The notes beneath the pieces were generated by a model, which saw nothing but the letters and a program-made list of their open reading frames with translations, was not told the DNA's origin and did not search any database. Position numbers and translations under genes: made by a program. From the NCBI GenBank assembly GCA_016800925.1, contig JABCPU010000600.1, forward strand, positions 1 through 35,959: DNA of 35,959 bases, written 5' to 3'. Position 1 is the first letter of the stretch; the number at the start of each line of letters is the position of its first letter. The DNA is from Suillus spraguei (Eukaryota; Basidiomycota; Agaricomycetes; Boletales; Suillaceae). Shown here piece after piece: positions 20,799-31,932 of this stretch.

Positions 20799-22385
20799 GC
20801 AGCTCAGAAATTGATCCACTGGCAGGCACATTGGCAATTGACGCTTTGCAACTTTGACCTGGAGTTCCATCATGTCCCCAGTTCTAAACTTGCCGTGCTG
20901 TCCTGACCATCTTGGCACTGACTCTGATAATGAAGACATGGTCCTCCTTCCCGACTCCCTCTTTGTTAAAATCATTGACACCAAACTCACTGAAGACTTC
21001 AAGCACTTGAATGACTCCCCCGATGATGCCACTATCAAATGCGTGCTCGACGTGCTTAATGGCATCTGCGCGCCTCCCATGAAATCTGCCCTCTCTGACT
21101 GGGTATTCACCGATGGCATCCTCTTCTATAAGGACCGCGCTTACATCCCTGGGGACCTGCGCCATTGTATACTCTCCCTGCATCACGACCACCCCTCTGC
21201 AGGTCACCCAGGGTGCACCACCACTAAATGGAGTGTAAAGAAAGCATATTGGTGGCCCGGTATGGGCGCCTTTTATCTTGATGGATGTGCGCTATGCCAG
21301 CACATGAAGGTAGACACACATCCTGTGACTCCACCTCTCACCCTGATCCACTCAACCTCTCTCTGCCTGTTCTCACAGGTCTCCGTTGACATCATCACCA
21401 ACCTCCCTGCCTTGGACAGCTATGATTCTGTCATGGTCGTGGTAGACCATGGTCTTATGAAGGGGGTAATTCTTACTCCCTGCAAGAAAATGATAACCGC
21501 GGAAGGTGTAGCCCACCTTTTCTTCAAGAAAGTCTTCTTGAGGTTCGGGCTATACAACAAGATCATCTCAGACTGAGGCCCTCAATTCGCCTCAAAGCTA
21601 GCTCACAAGCTAGGATGACTTCTGGATTACCAAGTCGTGCTCTCCATGGCTATCACCCTCAGACTGATGGCCAAACGGAGAGGATGAACCAAGAACTCGA
21701 AACGTACCTGTGCATCTACTGCAGGACAACGCCCACTGACTGGGCCAAACACCTTCCAATGGTGGAGTTTGTCCACAACTCCTGAAAACACTCCACCAGA
21801 AATGCATTGCCCTTCTATCTCATGATGGGCTATGAACTGTGCGGCATACCTTATGCCTTCCCTGACTCTACCCTTCCTGCCACTGAAGATCGTGTGCAGA
21901 TACTCCAGAAGATCCACGAGGAAGCCCTTTCTTGCCACACCCTGGCGCAGCAATGGATGTCGGACTGAACCCATGGAAAGAAGTATACTCCATGGAAGAT
22001 TCACAATAAGGTTTGGCTAAGCGCAGCCAACCTAATCATGAAGCTTCCCTCAAAGAAGCTCGCCCCAAAATGCTATGGTCCTTTCAAAACTCAAAGTCCT
22101 CTCCCCCATCATGTTCAAGCTCAAGCTCCCCACCTCCTGGAGAGTTCACTCCACATTCCATGCCTCTGAGCTATCATCCTATCAAGAGACAGAGATACAC
22201 AGACCGAACTATGCCGAACCCCCACCTGACATTGTCAATGGGGAAGAACATTATGAAATTGAGGTGATCCTCCAACACACTGGAGTCAGCAAGCACTGCC
22301 GCTACCTAGTCACCTGGGTAGGATACCCTGATTCAGAGCACACTTGGATCATCATGAGCATGTGTCTTCCTATTGGCTATCTGAC
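20799..22385 (+). pseudogene. Gypsy integrase and chromodomain, degenerate
   Basis: The longest open piece is 20854-21576. The zinc-binding part is seen as LHHDHPSAGHPG...CALCQ (HHCC), and the catalytic core as [25 protein letters not shown] and IISD-stop-GPQFASK. That stop (21574-21576, TGA) replaces an expected CGA (Arg). Downstream, after frameshifts, [16 protein letters not shown] supplies the catalytic Glu region, and a C-terminal chromodomain is visible (YEIEVILQHTG, CRYLVTWVGYPDSEHTW), running into the 3' LTR stub at 22354. Chromodomains usually guide such elements to heterochromatin. There are many stops and frame changes; it cannot be functional. Confidence 0.85.
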
Positions 22386-22416
22386 GCGTACGAGCTGAGG
22401 CCAAGCCCCTTTGACT

Positions 22417-23698
22417 TTACAACCCTCCAGTACAACCCCATGTAAGACCAGGACTTCTTACTAATCTCTGGTTTTGCATGGTTGTAACAATTGCTGAAAG
22501 TGGCTGGGACTGAATATCTGCTGTCGACATAGGTGTCTCCATGAAAGGGGGGGAAGGTGATGGCACAGGAGGAGGAGAATTATTGTCTTCATCAACATCC
22601 CTTGACATGTCAGCCATCTTATCCTCAAACCTTCCATTCTCCCAATCCTCGAACTCAACATCTGAAAGCCGCCGAAAGCATGTAGTGTTAGTGTTCCAGG
22701 CATGGTACAAGACACAAAGTTCATTGCGTGAACTTATGTCACAGGCAGCAGAACTTCAATAGTGGCCACTTCTCAAGTACCATGCAGTACTTCGCGGTAA
22801 TGTTGGTATCAAAGTTAGTGTAATACATGCACTGTGCCTGTGCAGGTGCTGCTGCAGCCTCTATGATGACAAACAAATGAGCTGAACTTGAAAACATGTC
22901 GGAGAAAGATAAAGATGGCACACTCACAAAGCTTTTGTAAAATCAATTCACTTAGCTTCTTCTTCAACTCAAGGACCTCATCCAGGTGAGTCTTTGCAAG
23001 GCCTGTTGTAGTCGAAGTCAGAAGATAGATTAGACATACTGTGAATTCATACCTTGTACACCTGCAATACAATAGCCTTCAAAGCAAAATGCAAGCGTGC
23101 CAATTGAAGTCTTGAAGCAATAGTCAAAGAACTTAGCTGTGCGAGCCATGTGAAAAATGTGAGGCTGATTCCAATGTCCTGTATCTCCTTGTACACCAAG
23201 TAAGATGAATTCAACACCAGTACAACTATGTAAAGCCGTCAACTAGACATAATCGTCAGTAATATATATCTCACTACACAAAACAAAGCTTACCTCTCGA
23301 TCTATCTTCTTGAGAGTCCTCTGAGCATTATTGAATGCATGAATCATGGTGTTGTGAGTGGCTAATTCCTTCATTTCATGATGTTCAGTAAGGGTCTCGA
23401 TGATGTCTTGAGTTTCGATGGTGCGTTGATCTTCATCCATCTCCTGCCAATGTGCATGAATTTTGGACATGAGCTCACATGCCTTGTGACGTTTCTCACC
23501 GGCTGGTAATGCTGTAGTGATACAGTGAGATGGCAGGAAATAAAGATAGAAGTAGAACATACCTGCATTATGATGTTTGACTTCTTTTTTAACAAAAGCA
23601 TTCCATTTGTTGGCCTTACATGTGCCCTTGCGTAGCCTTGAGCATTGCATGATTTCCTTGAAGTAATAGTCCGACTGAGTGACAACTGAACTTCTCAT
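22417..23698 (-). pseudogene. KDZ-linked accessory gene K2 (HMG-box-like N-terminus)
   Basis: I recognise this as a family I remember as abundant in mushroom genomes and without an assigned function. Reading on the minus strand: KANKWNAFVKKEVKHHNA and GEKRHKACELMSKIHAHWQEMDEDQR (an HMG-box-like pattern), MIHAFNNAQRTLKKIDRE, LTALHSCTGVEFILLGVQGD, then FCFEGYCIAGVQG, a Lys/Leu-rich helix, MYYTNFDTNITAKYCMVLEKW and LYHAWNTNTTCFRRLSDVE. Introns fit at 23512-23562 and at several later places. A codon split by the intron before the MYYTN exon now reads TAG where the family has Gln (CAG), and a one-base loss occurs near 22745 (KFC | DISSRNEL). The start at 23698 is a guess. It follows K1 on the same strand. 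Confidence 0.65.
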
Positions 23699-24044
23699 GC
23701 AGTAAAGTAGCTTACTCCATGATAAAATTCCGGGTTGCAGCAAGAGCCTCTGTGTATTCTGTACAATGCTGTTTTCATTTAGCTTTTTAACAAAGCTTTC
23801 TCTGCTGAAGTTTTCTTGTAGCATTGAACAGCACGGTGTCTCCAGAAAGAACAAGTTTTTGTAGTGGAAACCTTTCGCATGTGTGATGCATAGTGAGAGA
23901 GTGCGTTATCAGACTTCACGCCAACCATGGATGTTGTACAAGCAAAAAAAGAGCAAACATTGAAACATTAACAAGATGACACATAACTTTGAAAGCGGAG
24001 CATCTAAAGTGACAGCATGACCGGTGACAGAGGCAATGATACTG

Positions 24045-26235
24045 TTAGACACCAGGGGGACTGTCTTCAGTAGTGATAAGTTCCCAAAGGAAGAATGCTT
24101 CGTCCCTAGCCATCTCCTTGTCAGTGAGCTTGTCGACAAAGTCTTGGGCCAAAGAACTCATGTCATGAGCATATGCAACATGGAGTAAAGCCTTCACAGT
24201 GTATCCATGAGCTTGAAGATACCAGTCAGTCATGGGACCAAATGATGGGAGTGGAGTGTCATCGAAGTGCGGCTGGAGTGCAACACCGCTGACTCCATTG
24301 ATCTCACGAATGTGCTGATATATTGGTGCCGATGTAAAGATACAACCTAGCTTGGGCTGTAGATAAACCACTGCCTAAACTAGTATGTTAGTCTTGTGCT
24401 CCGTCTAGTCTGCTTCACTTGTAAGAACAAGAGTGTTCGACCCTAAAGGGGATGCCTATTTAGTATGGTCAAGTTCGAGTCTAGCTTATTTGCGAAACAA
24501 GCGTCGAAGTCAGCAGTAAGTTGCCGCGGTCAGCGATGATACTGCCGGAACTAGTGTCGTGCACTGTGGTGCTACCGTCGTCGAGATAAGGTCAGTAACA
24601 GTTGCGTCTAGCGAGCGATGTCGAGCGGTGGTCTCTGCGGTAGTGGTAAGGTTGCGAGCGGTGCAAAGAAACAGTAAAGAAGTCTGCGGTACTTTCAGCA
24701 GTAAAGTAGCGGAGTGTGAGAAGTTCAGTCAAAAGTAACAATCAAAAGTCCAGCAGTATGCCGGCAGTAACGGAGAATGAGCATGATGTATTAACAAGTG
24801 ATAAAGGAACTTTTAAAGACTATGTCTACTACTGGTTGATCCAGAGCTAGACAATAATCCTGACCTATAGTACATGTGATGGTGTAAAACCAGGTGCTCT
24901 ATCATGTGGGGTACGCGGTGCTTATATCCTAATTCATATGTACTCAGAATGCTCTAGGCGAGATCAGTAGCGCTGGAGTGTAGTAACCGCCATAAGTAAA
25001 CATAGCGCGAGGCAACATGTAATAACGCTTGCCATGGAATCAGTGATAACGAACAGGAAACAAACTACGCACCAAATGGAGCTATGTGGACGCAGCAAGG
25101 ACATGGAAGGACATCAGTTCGTGGAACGTGGTGCGGCAGTCGGTACGGTGTGCGGTAAGTGTGGGATGCTGCCGGTTACTGCTAAAGGGGTAAGAAGGCC
25201 ATGGACTAGTGGTAACTCCTGTAGATGTGAGACGAGTGTCAAAATATGGGTTTTAAGCCCAGCGCCAATATGTTCGTTACACCGAGTTGGTGTCAGATGT
25301 CAGGGGACAAGTGGGCATTCTCCAAGCATGCGATGAAAGGTTTTGTGGGGCGGAACCATCCAAGTGAACACTGGCAGATGGTTGATCTATGTCCACCCGA
25401 AGTGTGAGGGTTAGATGTACACAACAAAGAGAAGCTTACCTGTAGTGCCACTCATCGTTTGCGATGCTGATCCTCATGATGCTGATCCTAGACACTTTGT
25501 TAGCAAGAAATATAATGGATGAAGAAACATTATATACCGTTGGTGAGAGAGAGACCAGCCAAAGTTAAAGTAGGAGCATGCGGACTTGCAATATCGGTAG
25601 CATCACTGAGACAGTGAGCCTTCGTGATAAGAAACTCTAATGCTGCAGGGAAACTTGGCAGCTTCTTAAAACAATGACTGGAATATCTGGTAATAGCTTG
25701 ATGACATTCATCCCTGCAGACAAAGATGTCAGACAGGATGATTGATGCACCCAAAAATAAACACACCATTGCAAAAGATGCCAGACTCATGGCCTACAAC
25801 TACGACATAAAACTTAGTGACTGTTTCTTTAAAGAGTGAAGTGACGCCAGGTGATTTGTAGAAGATGCAGGCAGCATAAGTGGGAGACATATCATCCAAT
25901 ATATTACTCATGAGAGGCTGCAAGGTAGAATGGACCTTTGAGGCCTGTGCATAAGTGTCACATTTGATGGCAATGGGAAATGGTGCGCTTTGGCAACCAC
26001 AAGCGATACAGGGGTCTTGAAAAAAACTGCTGGTCAGTGTCAAGTGGGATTATGTACTTATAGATAGACTCACCGCTGTATAAATGCCTGGATCTTTTCC
26101 ACCAATCACGACCCAATGAGAATCTATCATTATGTTGTTGATGCATTGATGGACAGTTGATGGTAGCTGAGCACTGAGCACTGGTTGATGACTCGACAAT
26201 GAGTAATGGTGGTATGTGATGTGAATGTTGATCAA
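24045..26235 (-). pseudogene. KDZ-linked accessory gene K1 with two RNase H1 N-terminal/viroplasmin-like domains, split by an LTR
   Basis: The first exon ends DSHWVVIGGKDPGIYTA at 26074 and continues after a 5' splice site GTGAGT. The next exon has CGCQSAPFPIAIKCDTYAQA. A second domain starts KFYVVVVGHESGIFCN and continues after an intron (about 25734-25790) with DECHQAITRYSSHCFKKLPS and FPAALEFLITKA. Both fit the W/F-Y-V-V-x-G-x-x-x-G-I-Y/F pattern of the Cauli_VI domain, which in RNase H1 binds RNA/DNA hybrids. After more introns and the inserted LTR-B2, the frame resumes with APIYQHIREINGVSGVAL and ends FFLWELITTEDSPPGV-stop at 24045. That the two sides of the LTR were one gene is inferred from the shared 4-bp duplication and strand. 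Confidence 0.6.
24333..25281 (-). repeat. Solo LTR of family B, copy B2 (949 bp, inverted)
   Basis: In plus-strand form it starts TGTAAAGATACAACCTAGC and ends CAATATGTTCGTTACA, the reverse complement of LTR-B1. It is flanked by CCGA on both sides (24329-24332 and 25282-25285). It lies inside accessory gene K1. Its end extends the downstream open frame with VYLQPKLGCIFTS, which is LTR-derived and not part of the K1 family. Confidence 0.9.
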
Positions 26236-26401
26236 TCAATATGACTGTTTATCACTGTTATCAATCAGTGATGCGTGATCATCGGCTGTCACTATCATGA
26301 CCTTATGATTTTCAACTTCGTGCACATGAGCCTAGCCGGAAGGTACAAGGCCAACAGAACAGATAATTGCAATGTATGAAGTACAGAATCAAAAAATGCT
26401 A

Positions 26402-29400
26402 TCAAGGACACAATGCCATGTCAGAGATAAATTCTATGAGAGTCCCTATGTCCCACTCCACTTTGTCACCCTCGTCTAAACCTTCTTCATTCTCAAGTGG
26501 CTGATCTGTGGTCACAGTGGATGGAACTTCAACACTGCTAGACCCCTTTCTAATACCAGAAGACTTGTCTCCACTAAACACATCAAGACAATGAATCTGG
26601 GTGATGTGTGATAAGAGTTGTTGGTTGATATGACATTGATGAGTGCAGTGCTCATGCATGGCTACAAAGATAGGTGAGTTGGATGTCTTGAACACATCAA
26701 GTATGCAGGCGAATGCTTTGTTCTCGACAACAACTGCAGTGTGTAAGCGACGCACTTCAACATCACAGTGAGTAATCTCCTCCTTTGCACATTGAATGCG
26801 AAGATATTGGTGGATAGTCTCCCAAACCGCAGGCTTAGTCCATGGTTTCTCACAAATGTCTTGCCAGGTTTCATGAAGTAGGTTGAATTCATCAAGGAAA
26901 CTGAAGTGTGAGACTTTCGACCACTCAAGTGGTGGCTGTGGTGGTTGCAAGTCTGATGCTGCCTCGTTATACTTCCTGACAGCATTTTGGATTGCTCGAC
27001 ATTGAGTTTGAAGAGATTTCATGATATTGGTGCACATCTTGTACACTATAAAGTACTTCAGTAACATTTCAACCAATAAATCAAAAAAACTTACCAGTTT
27101 GCGAGACATTAAGTCTTTGCAACTCAAACAACCATTGCACAACAAGACACTGCAGATTATTGAGGCCTTATGATACTTGTGAAGCGTCATGTATTTTAGG
27201 GTATCTGATATTCAGGCGATGATATATTCCAGTGATTTGCGGTACCAAGCTTAATTTCCATGGAAATGACTTCGCGTTGAATGACAGTAAAGTGTTCAGC
27301 TGCAAAGTGTTGCTGTGTCTCGAGTTTCCATGTCTGCGATAGATTGGCTGAATAGAAGTTGGACTCTGAAGCAACTGTGAATTGATAGTCATCCAGGGCA
27401 GCAGAAACGAAATGATTGAAGCTTGCAGAAGCTTGGCACCTGCAAAAGACATCAGTTACAAGTACACACAAGAAGGAAACACTGACTCAAGTTCTTGCAT
27501 TTGTTGAAGCAGTTCAACATACACGACGGCATGTGCATCCCACTTGGGTTCCTTCCCAAGCGTCTGGAAGTACCAAACCTCTTCAGCTTGCTAATTCACG
27601 AGGTCAGTGTCTTGTACGCCAAGAGAAGTCTTTGCCTCCTCCAATGCTACAGTCTCCGATGATATGATTTGCAGTGCTTGCCGATAGTTGTTGAGTAGCA
27701 TAGTGCCAAGGTTTGCGTACTTGTCTTCATCCCACTGCTTGAAGAACAGATCCAGGAACATATGATGGTGGTAGGCACTAGCATAGTGAATGACAGGCGC
27801 TAGTGCATTCAAAGCACTGAAGATGCGCTCAGCAATGCCAAAGTCTTCAAGTCCTGCATCTTCAATGCCAAGAGGATGGTGTTGAGTTTGACACACATAA
27901 TTGTGTGCGTAACCATGGAACGAGTCAACACACAAGCATGACTGCATTTCCATGAATGTAGTACCCAAGGATGATGCACAAACCATAGATGAGAATCCAT
28001 ACCCAATGTCATAGGCACCAAGTGTGTGCTTGCTGATGACTTCAAGGACTTTGGCAACAATTGCCAATGGATACTTCGCTCTGCAGTGTGAGTTAGTAAC
28101 ATAACAATGAGGAGAAGGATTCACATACAACTTGCCACTCTTAATCATATCTGCATACCATAAGATAAACCCATGTCTACGGCTGCAACAAAGATCCCTG
28201 TCTCATCGAAGACTGCCCACATCCTTTTCTTATCATTGTCTGCTGCTGCTTTCCAGTTTTTGCTACAATCTTCAGCTATTACATGTGCCAGGAGACATCT
28301 TCTTCAGCTTTGGAGATGGTGTCATCATCAGGGTGATCATTGACTCAATGTGCAGAGCGAGATCGCAGCACTTCATTAGTGAAGCGATCAATGAAGGTAT
28401 GTGGAAGCATGTAATCACTCTCATTATACACCCGAGTGTCGCTACATTGTCGGTCACCAATGCCCATCATATGCTTGGCTGAATTGCCACCATCCATCAC
28501 ATACATACATGTAAACTTGAGTGGTGGTTCACCATTCAGTTCGTAGGAGCATGGAGGACATGCATTGAGTACCCACCAATTGGATGCATCATGTCCAAGG
28601 GCTGTGTCCACTCATCTCCAGACTTTGCAAAGAATGGTGAGGTACACATCAAACGAGTCTGTCAAGGCAGTGTGATATGAGCAGCAGTAAGTGATCTAAG
28701 TTTTGTAAGCATGGATCTAAGGCATACATTGATGGAACACATACCAAGTAAGAGTCGCATATTACCTTTGCGAAGGCTTCAATACTGAGTGATGGCTTGC
28801 ACAAGTGAAACAGGCGGTAATGTTCAAGAGTCACAGGCATATTGCAATTGAGGGATTGTGGGGTGCATTACCCAGAAATCCAGTGGATACAAGCGACTGA
28901 ACTGGAGATAGGGAATCCTCCGACAAGTGAAATGTTGCACATGTAGATAGTGTGAATATGTCGACCATGTTGATGGAGAAGGAGTAGTCATCAGAGTCTG
29001 GCATTGGACTTCTTTGCTGTGGTTCAAGGGGGTGCTGGCTTGTGATGACTTCCAGGTAGATATGTGACCACTAGCATAGGAATCAGAGGGCGCCAGTTAG
29101 CATGAACAGGTTCTAGCTGGTGACGCCATGTACAAGTATCTTTATGTTGACGGTATGCCCATCTGAGGATGATGAGAAGATATTAAGTCAAAGAGAAAAA
29201 ATGTACAGATTATCAACATAGTCACGGATAGCATATACAATGCTTTCCTCATTGCTTCATATGCTCTGGGAGTGCCTCTACGTCCAGACCAATGTCCTCG
29301 CTGTCAATCCACTTGGTGTCTTCACGTAGTGCTGGCGATTCCTCACGCATGTCGGCAAGTGTGTTGATGGTCTCATCAGCGAGCCCTAGGACCAATAAGA

Positions 29401-29594
29401 TTTAGAAAAGTGGACAGAATTATGATAAAGTACTCACCAATGATGTCTAATTGATAGCATGCTTGTGCAGCAGCTCCTTCCTTGCTAATTGTTGCATGAG
29501 AGACAATGCGGCATTCAGTAATGTGGGTCCTATTGCCTGCATTAACAATCCAAACAGTGCGAGAGAGGCCTTGACGAGTCCTTGAGGGTGGCAT
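26402..29594 (-). pseudogene. KDZ (Kyakuja-Dileera-Zisupton) transposase, degenerate
   Basis: Reading on the minus strand from MPPSRTRQG (29594): VNAGNRTHITE, an N-terminal part with WAYRQHKDTCTWRHQLEP, then SLSIEAFAKVICDSYL, NACPPCSYELNGEPPLKF with VMDGGNSAKHM (28611 on), NWKAAADNDKKRMW with FDETGIF, YADMIKSGKL, YPLAIVAKVLEV, YDIGYGFSS, SFHGYAHNYVCQ, GIEDAGLEDFGIAERIFS, FFKQWDEDKYANLG, and finally LQTQCRAIQNAVRKYNEAAS and FLDEFNLLHETWQDI before the stop at 26402. This is the characteristic order of KDZ transposases. Frame is lost near 29265, 28845 and 28180, and a TAG at about 27591 replaces an expected Trp. KDZ proteins mobilise large basidiomycete elements; this copy is inactive. Confidence 0.85.
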
Positions 29595-29844
29595 AAAGGT
29601 GAGAGGGAGGGAGTGAGGAGAAAGGAAAGACCTGTTGAGAATGGTGAGCATGAAGGTTTGCGGACATTGCCGATGATGAGCACTGAACCCTTACTGTATT
29701 TGGTATGTTTGCGCTCATTGGTATTCAGTAACATTGGCTAGTGGATGTTGCTGGTGTGGGACCTTGATGGTTTTTCTGAAGAGTAGATATTTAGCATTGT
29801 TACACTATTTACTGGCAGTGTAGAGCTTTGGCGTATCTATGCTA
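29595..29844. other. Spacer upstream of the KDZ transposase
   Basis: Short stretch with no gene. It must include the KDZ promoter if one survives, and it ends at the TA (29843-29844) where the large pogo element inserted. Confidence 0.4.
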
Positions 29845-29870
29845 CAGTGTGTTGCATATGAATTGCAGTA

Positions 29871-30029
29871 CAACTTTTCAAAAATTTGGCCTCACTACCT
29901 TTACTGGCACTTTTACATCCTGATTTGCTCATATTCACACCAATTATGGCTTAAACCTCGGTCAAGTTGACTTAATTAGGATCTAAAAGTGCCGGAAAGG
30001 TAGTGAGGCCAAATTTTTGAAAAAAGTCG
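29871..30029. mobile_element. 159-bp MITE inside the left end of the pogo element
   Basis: Long near-perfect inverted ends: CAACTTTTCAAAAATTTGGC... at the left and its complement ...GGCCAAATTTTTGAAAAAAG at the right, covering about 50 bp each, with a short unique centre. It is flanked by TA (29869-29870, 30030-30031) and extended by G and C to GTAC. It interrupts the pogo terminal sequence, which continues directly after it. Confidence 0.9.
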
Positions 30030-30188
30030 TACTAGATAGTCCCACAAGTTTGCGCATCCCTAGAGTTCGCACATTGGCTTAGCACACGCAATTCTGCACC
30101 AAAATCTTATATATGTTATACATAGGTTCTCCCAACATCATACACATGGCCATGTATTTTGTTTGGCAAAAAATGAAGCGGATCTCAT

Positions 30189-31601
30189 TGTAAAGATACA
30201 ACCTAGCCTGGGCTGTAGATAAACCACTGCCTAAACTAGTATGTGAGTCTTGTGCTCCGTCTAGTCTGCTTCACTTGCAAAGCAAGAGTGTTCGACCCTA
30301 AAGGGGGATGCCTATTAGTATGGTCAAGTTCAGTCTAACTTATGTGCGAGACAGGCATCGAGGTCAGTGATGATACCACCGGAACTAGTGTCTGTTTAGC
30401 GGTGCTACCATGGTTGAGATATGGCCAGTAACAGTTGCATCGATGAGCAATGTCGAGCGATGGTGTTACAGTCGTACTGCCCCTATTCATTTCTTATCTT
30501 CTTTACTTTGTATATTACGTAACGTGACTCTGACTCATATGCTCAATGCATCTGTACTATAGTTTGCCTTCCTTCTTTGGATATGCACATACGTTCTCAT
30601 ATCTCTTTTGGTCTGTAGCACATACTGGCCTATTTAAGCATGTTGTACTACACTTGTATACTTTACTTTAATCTTACTGGGTTTTACCTGGAACATCCTC
30701 ACTTAGGTTCCAACCTAAGTTGTCTTGAATCGTCTCTAAGTCTAAGCACTCCTTAGCCTTAGTCTCTATTCTCGTAGACCCTCTTAGACTTGTCTTTGAG
30801 GCTGAACCCTTGATAGTACTTGGAACGCATTCTCGTACTTTCACCTTGTCCTCTTCTGGGCATTGTAGAACTTCCCAGCAGACCGTCTTGTCTTTTCACT
30901 GTCGCTGGTGATGCCATCACAGTTCGTAACAGATGGTATCGCAGTAGCAGTAAGGTTGCAAGTGGTGCAAAGAAACAGTAAAGAAGTCCGTGGTACTTTC
31001 AGCGGTAAAGTAGCGGTGTGTGAGAAGTTCAGTCCAAATAACAGTCAAAAGTCCAGTGGTATGCCAGCAGTAACGGAGAACAAGCATGATAGATTAACGA
31101 GCGATAAGGAAACTTCAAAGACTATGTCCACTACTGGGTAAGATCCAGAGCTAGACAATAATCCTGACCTATAGTACGTGCAATGGTGTAAAATCAGGTA
31201 CTTGTATCATGCAGGGTACGCGGTGCTTATATCCTAAATTGTATGTACTCGGGATACTCTAGGTGAGATCAGTAGCACTGGAGTGTAGTAACTGCCGTAA
31301 GTAAACATAGTGCAAGGCGCTGCAGCACGAGGCAACATGTAATAAGGCTTGCTGTGGAATCAGTGATAACGAACATAAAACAAACAATGCACCAAATGGA
31401 GCTATGCAGACGCGGCAAGGACATGGAAGGACATCGGTACGTGGAACGTGGTGTGGCAGTCGGTATGGTGTGCGGTAAGCGTGGGATGCTGCCAGTACTG
31501 CTAAAGGGGTAAGATGGCCATGGACAAGTGGTAACTCCTGTAGATGTGAGACAAGTGTCAAAAGGTGGGGTTTTAAGCCCATCACCAATATGTTTGTTAC
31601 A
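30189..31601 (-). repeat. Solo LTR of family B, copy B3, carrying LTR-C inside
   Basis: It is in the inverted orientation, from TGTAAAGATACAACCTAGC to CAATATGTTTGTTACA. It matches B2 along its length except for LTR-C at 30464-30931; without that the length is about 940 bp. No 4-bp duplication as at B1 and B2 is seen. Instead, CATTG overlaps the ends on both sides (30186-30190, 31600-31604). It interrupts the 5' untranslated part of the pogo element. Confidence 0.85.
30464..30931 (+). repeat. Solo LTR of family C (468 bp), nested in LTR-B3
   Basis: It begins TGTTACAGTCGTACTGCC and ends CACAGTTCGTAACA, flanked by a perfect 5-bp duplication GATGG (30459-30463, 30932-30936). A TATA-like CTATTTAAGC lies near 30630. 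The B2 copy lacks it at the matching position, which confirms the insertion. Third level of nesting: LTR-C in LTR-B3 in pogo. Confidence 0.92.
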
Positions 31602-31932
31602 TTGTGCCATGGTCGAGTTATGGGTGTTCGAGGCTCGTTTGGTGCATAAATGACTCCCTCGAAAGGTCAGATCACCACGGAAAAATCTGGGATGTGATAT
31701 GATGGTTCTACATGATTATAGAATGCTAAAATAAATTTCTCCGTGGCCACATGCTTGTCAGAATTATCCTCTGTGAATGAAATATGACCTAGACATGACA
31801 ATCTATCCAAAGTGTTACAATGAGACTGCATGCATCTAAACTCCGCTGTGCCGAAATGCAGCACAAAAACACCCAATGTCAAATTGAAGTCCGTGCTCAC
31901 CTAAACAGCTGCATGGTCAAGTCCAAACAGCT

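Larger units (their letters stand above)
14303..22385 (+). mobile_element. Degenerate Ty3/gypsy retrotransposon with chromodomain
   Basis: Gag, protease, reverse transcriptase, RNase H, integrase and chromodomain occur in Ty3/gypsy order on the plus strand. A 32-bp direct repeat (ATGAGCATGTGTCTTCC...CTATCTGAC) at 14303-14334 and 22354-22385 marks the probable starts of the 5' and 3' LTRs, but the downstream copy is cut off after those 32 bp, so only a stub of the 3' LTR remains. Without later insertions the body is about 5.4 kb, normal for this group. It carries many stops and frameshifts and is dead. Later insertions: an LTR-B-type solo LTR in gag-pol (with another inside it) and LTR-A in the reverse transcriptase. 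Confidence 0.85.
22417..29594 (-). mobile_element. KDZ transposon locus: transposase plus two accessory genes
   Basis: Three genes lie in tandem on the minus strand with short gaps: the KDZ transposase (stop at 26402), then K1 starting 167 bp later (26235), then K2 starting within about 350 bp of the K1 stop (24045). All three are broken. Terminal repeats and target duplications were not found, so the ends given are those of the coding regions. A solo LTR (24333-25281) was inserted after the cassette was in place. Confidence 0.6.

Noticed and set aside
22417..29594. TET/JBP dioxygenase gene expected beside KDZ
   Set aside because: KDZ elements in mushrooms are reported to associate with TET/JBP genes, so I looked for the Fe(II)-binding HxD and following His/Arg motifs. 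I found none; the neighbours are K1 and K2 instead.
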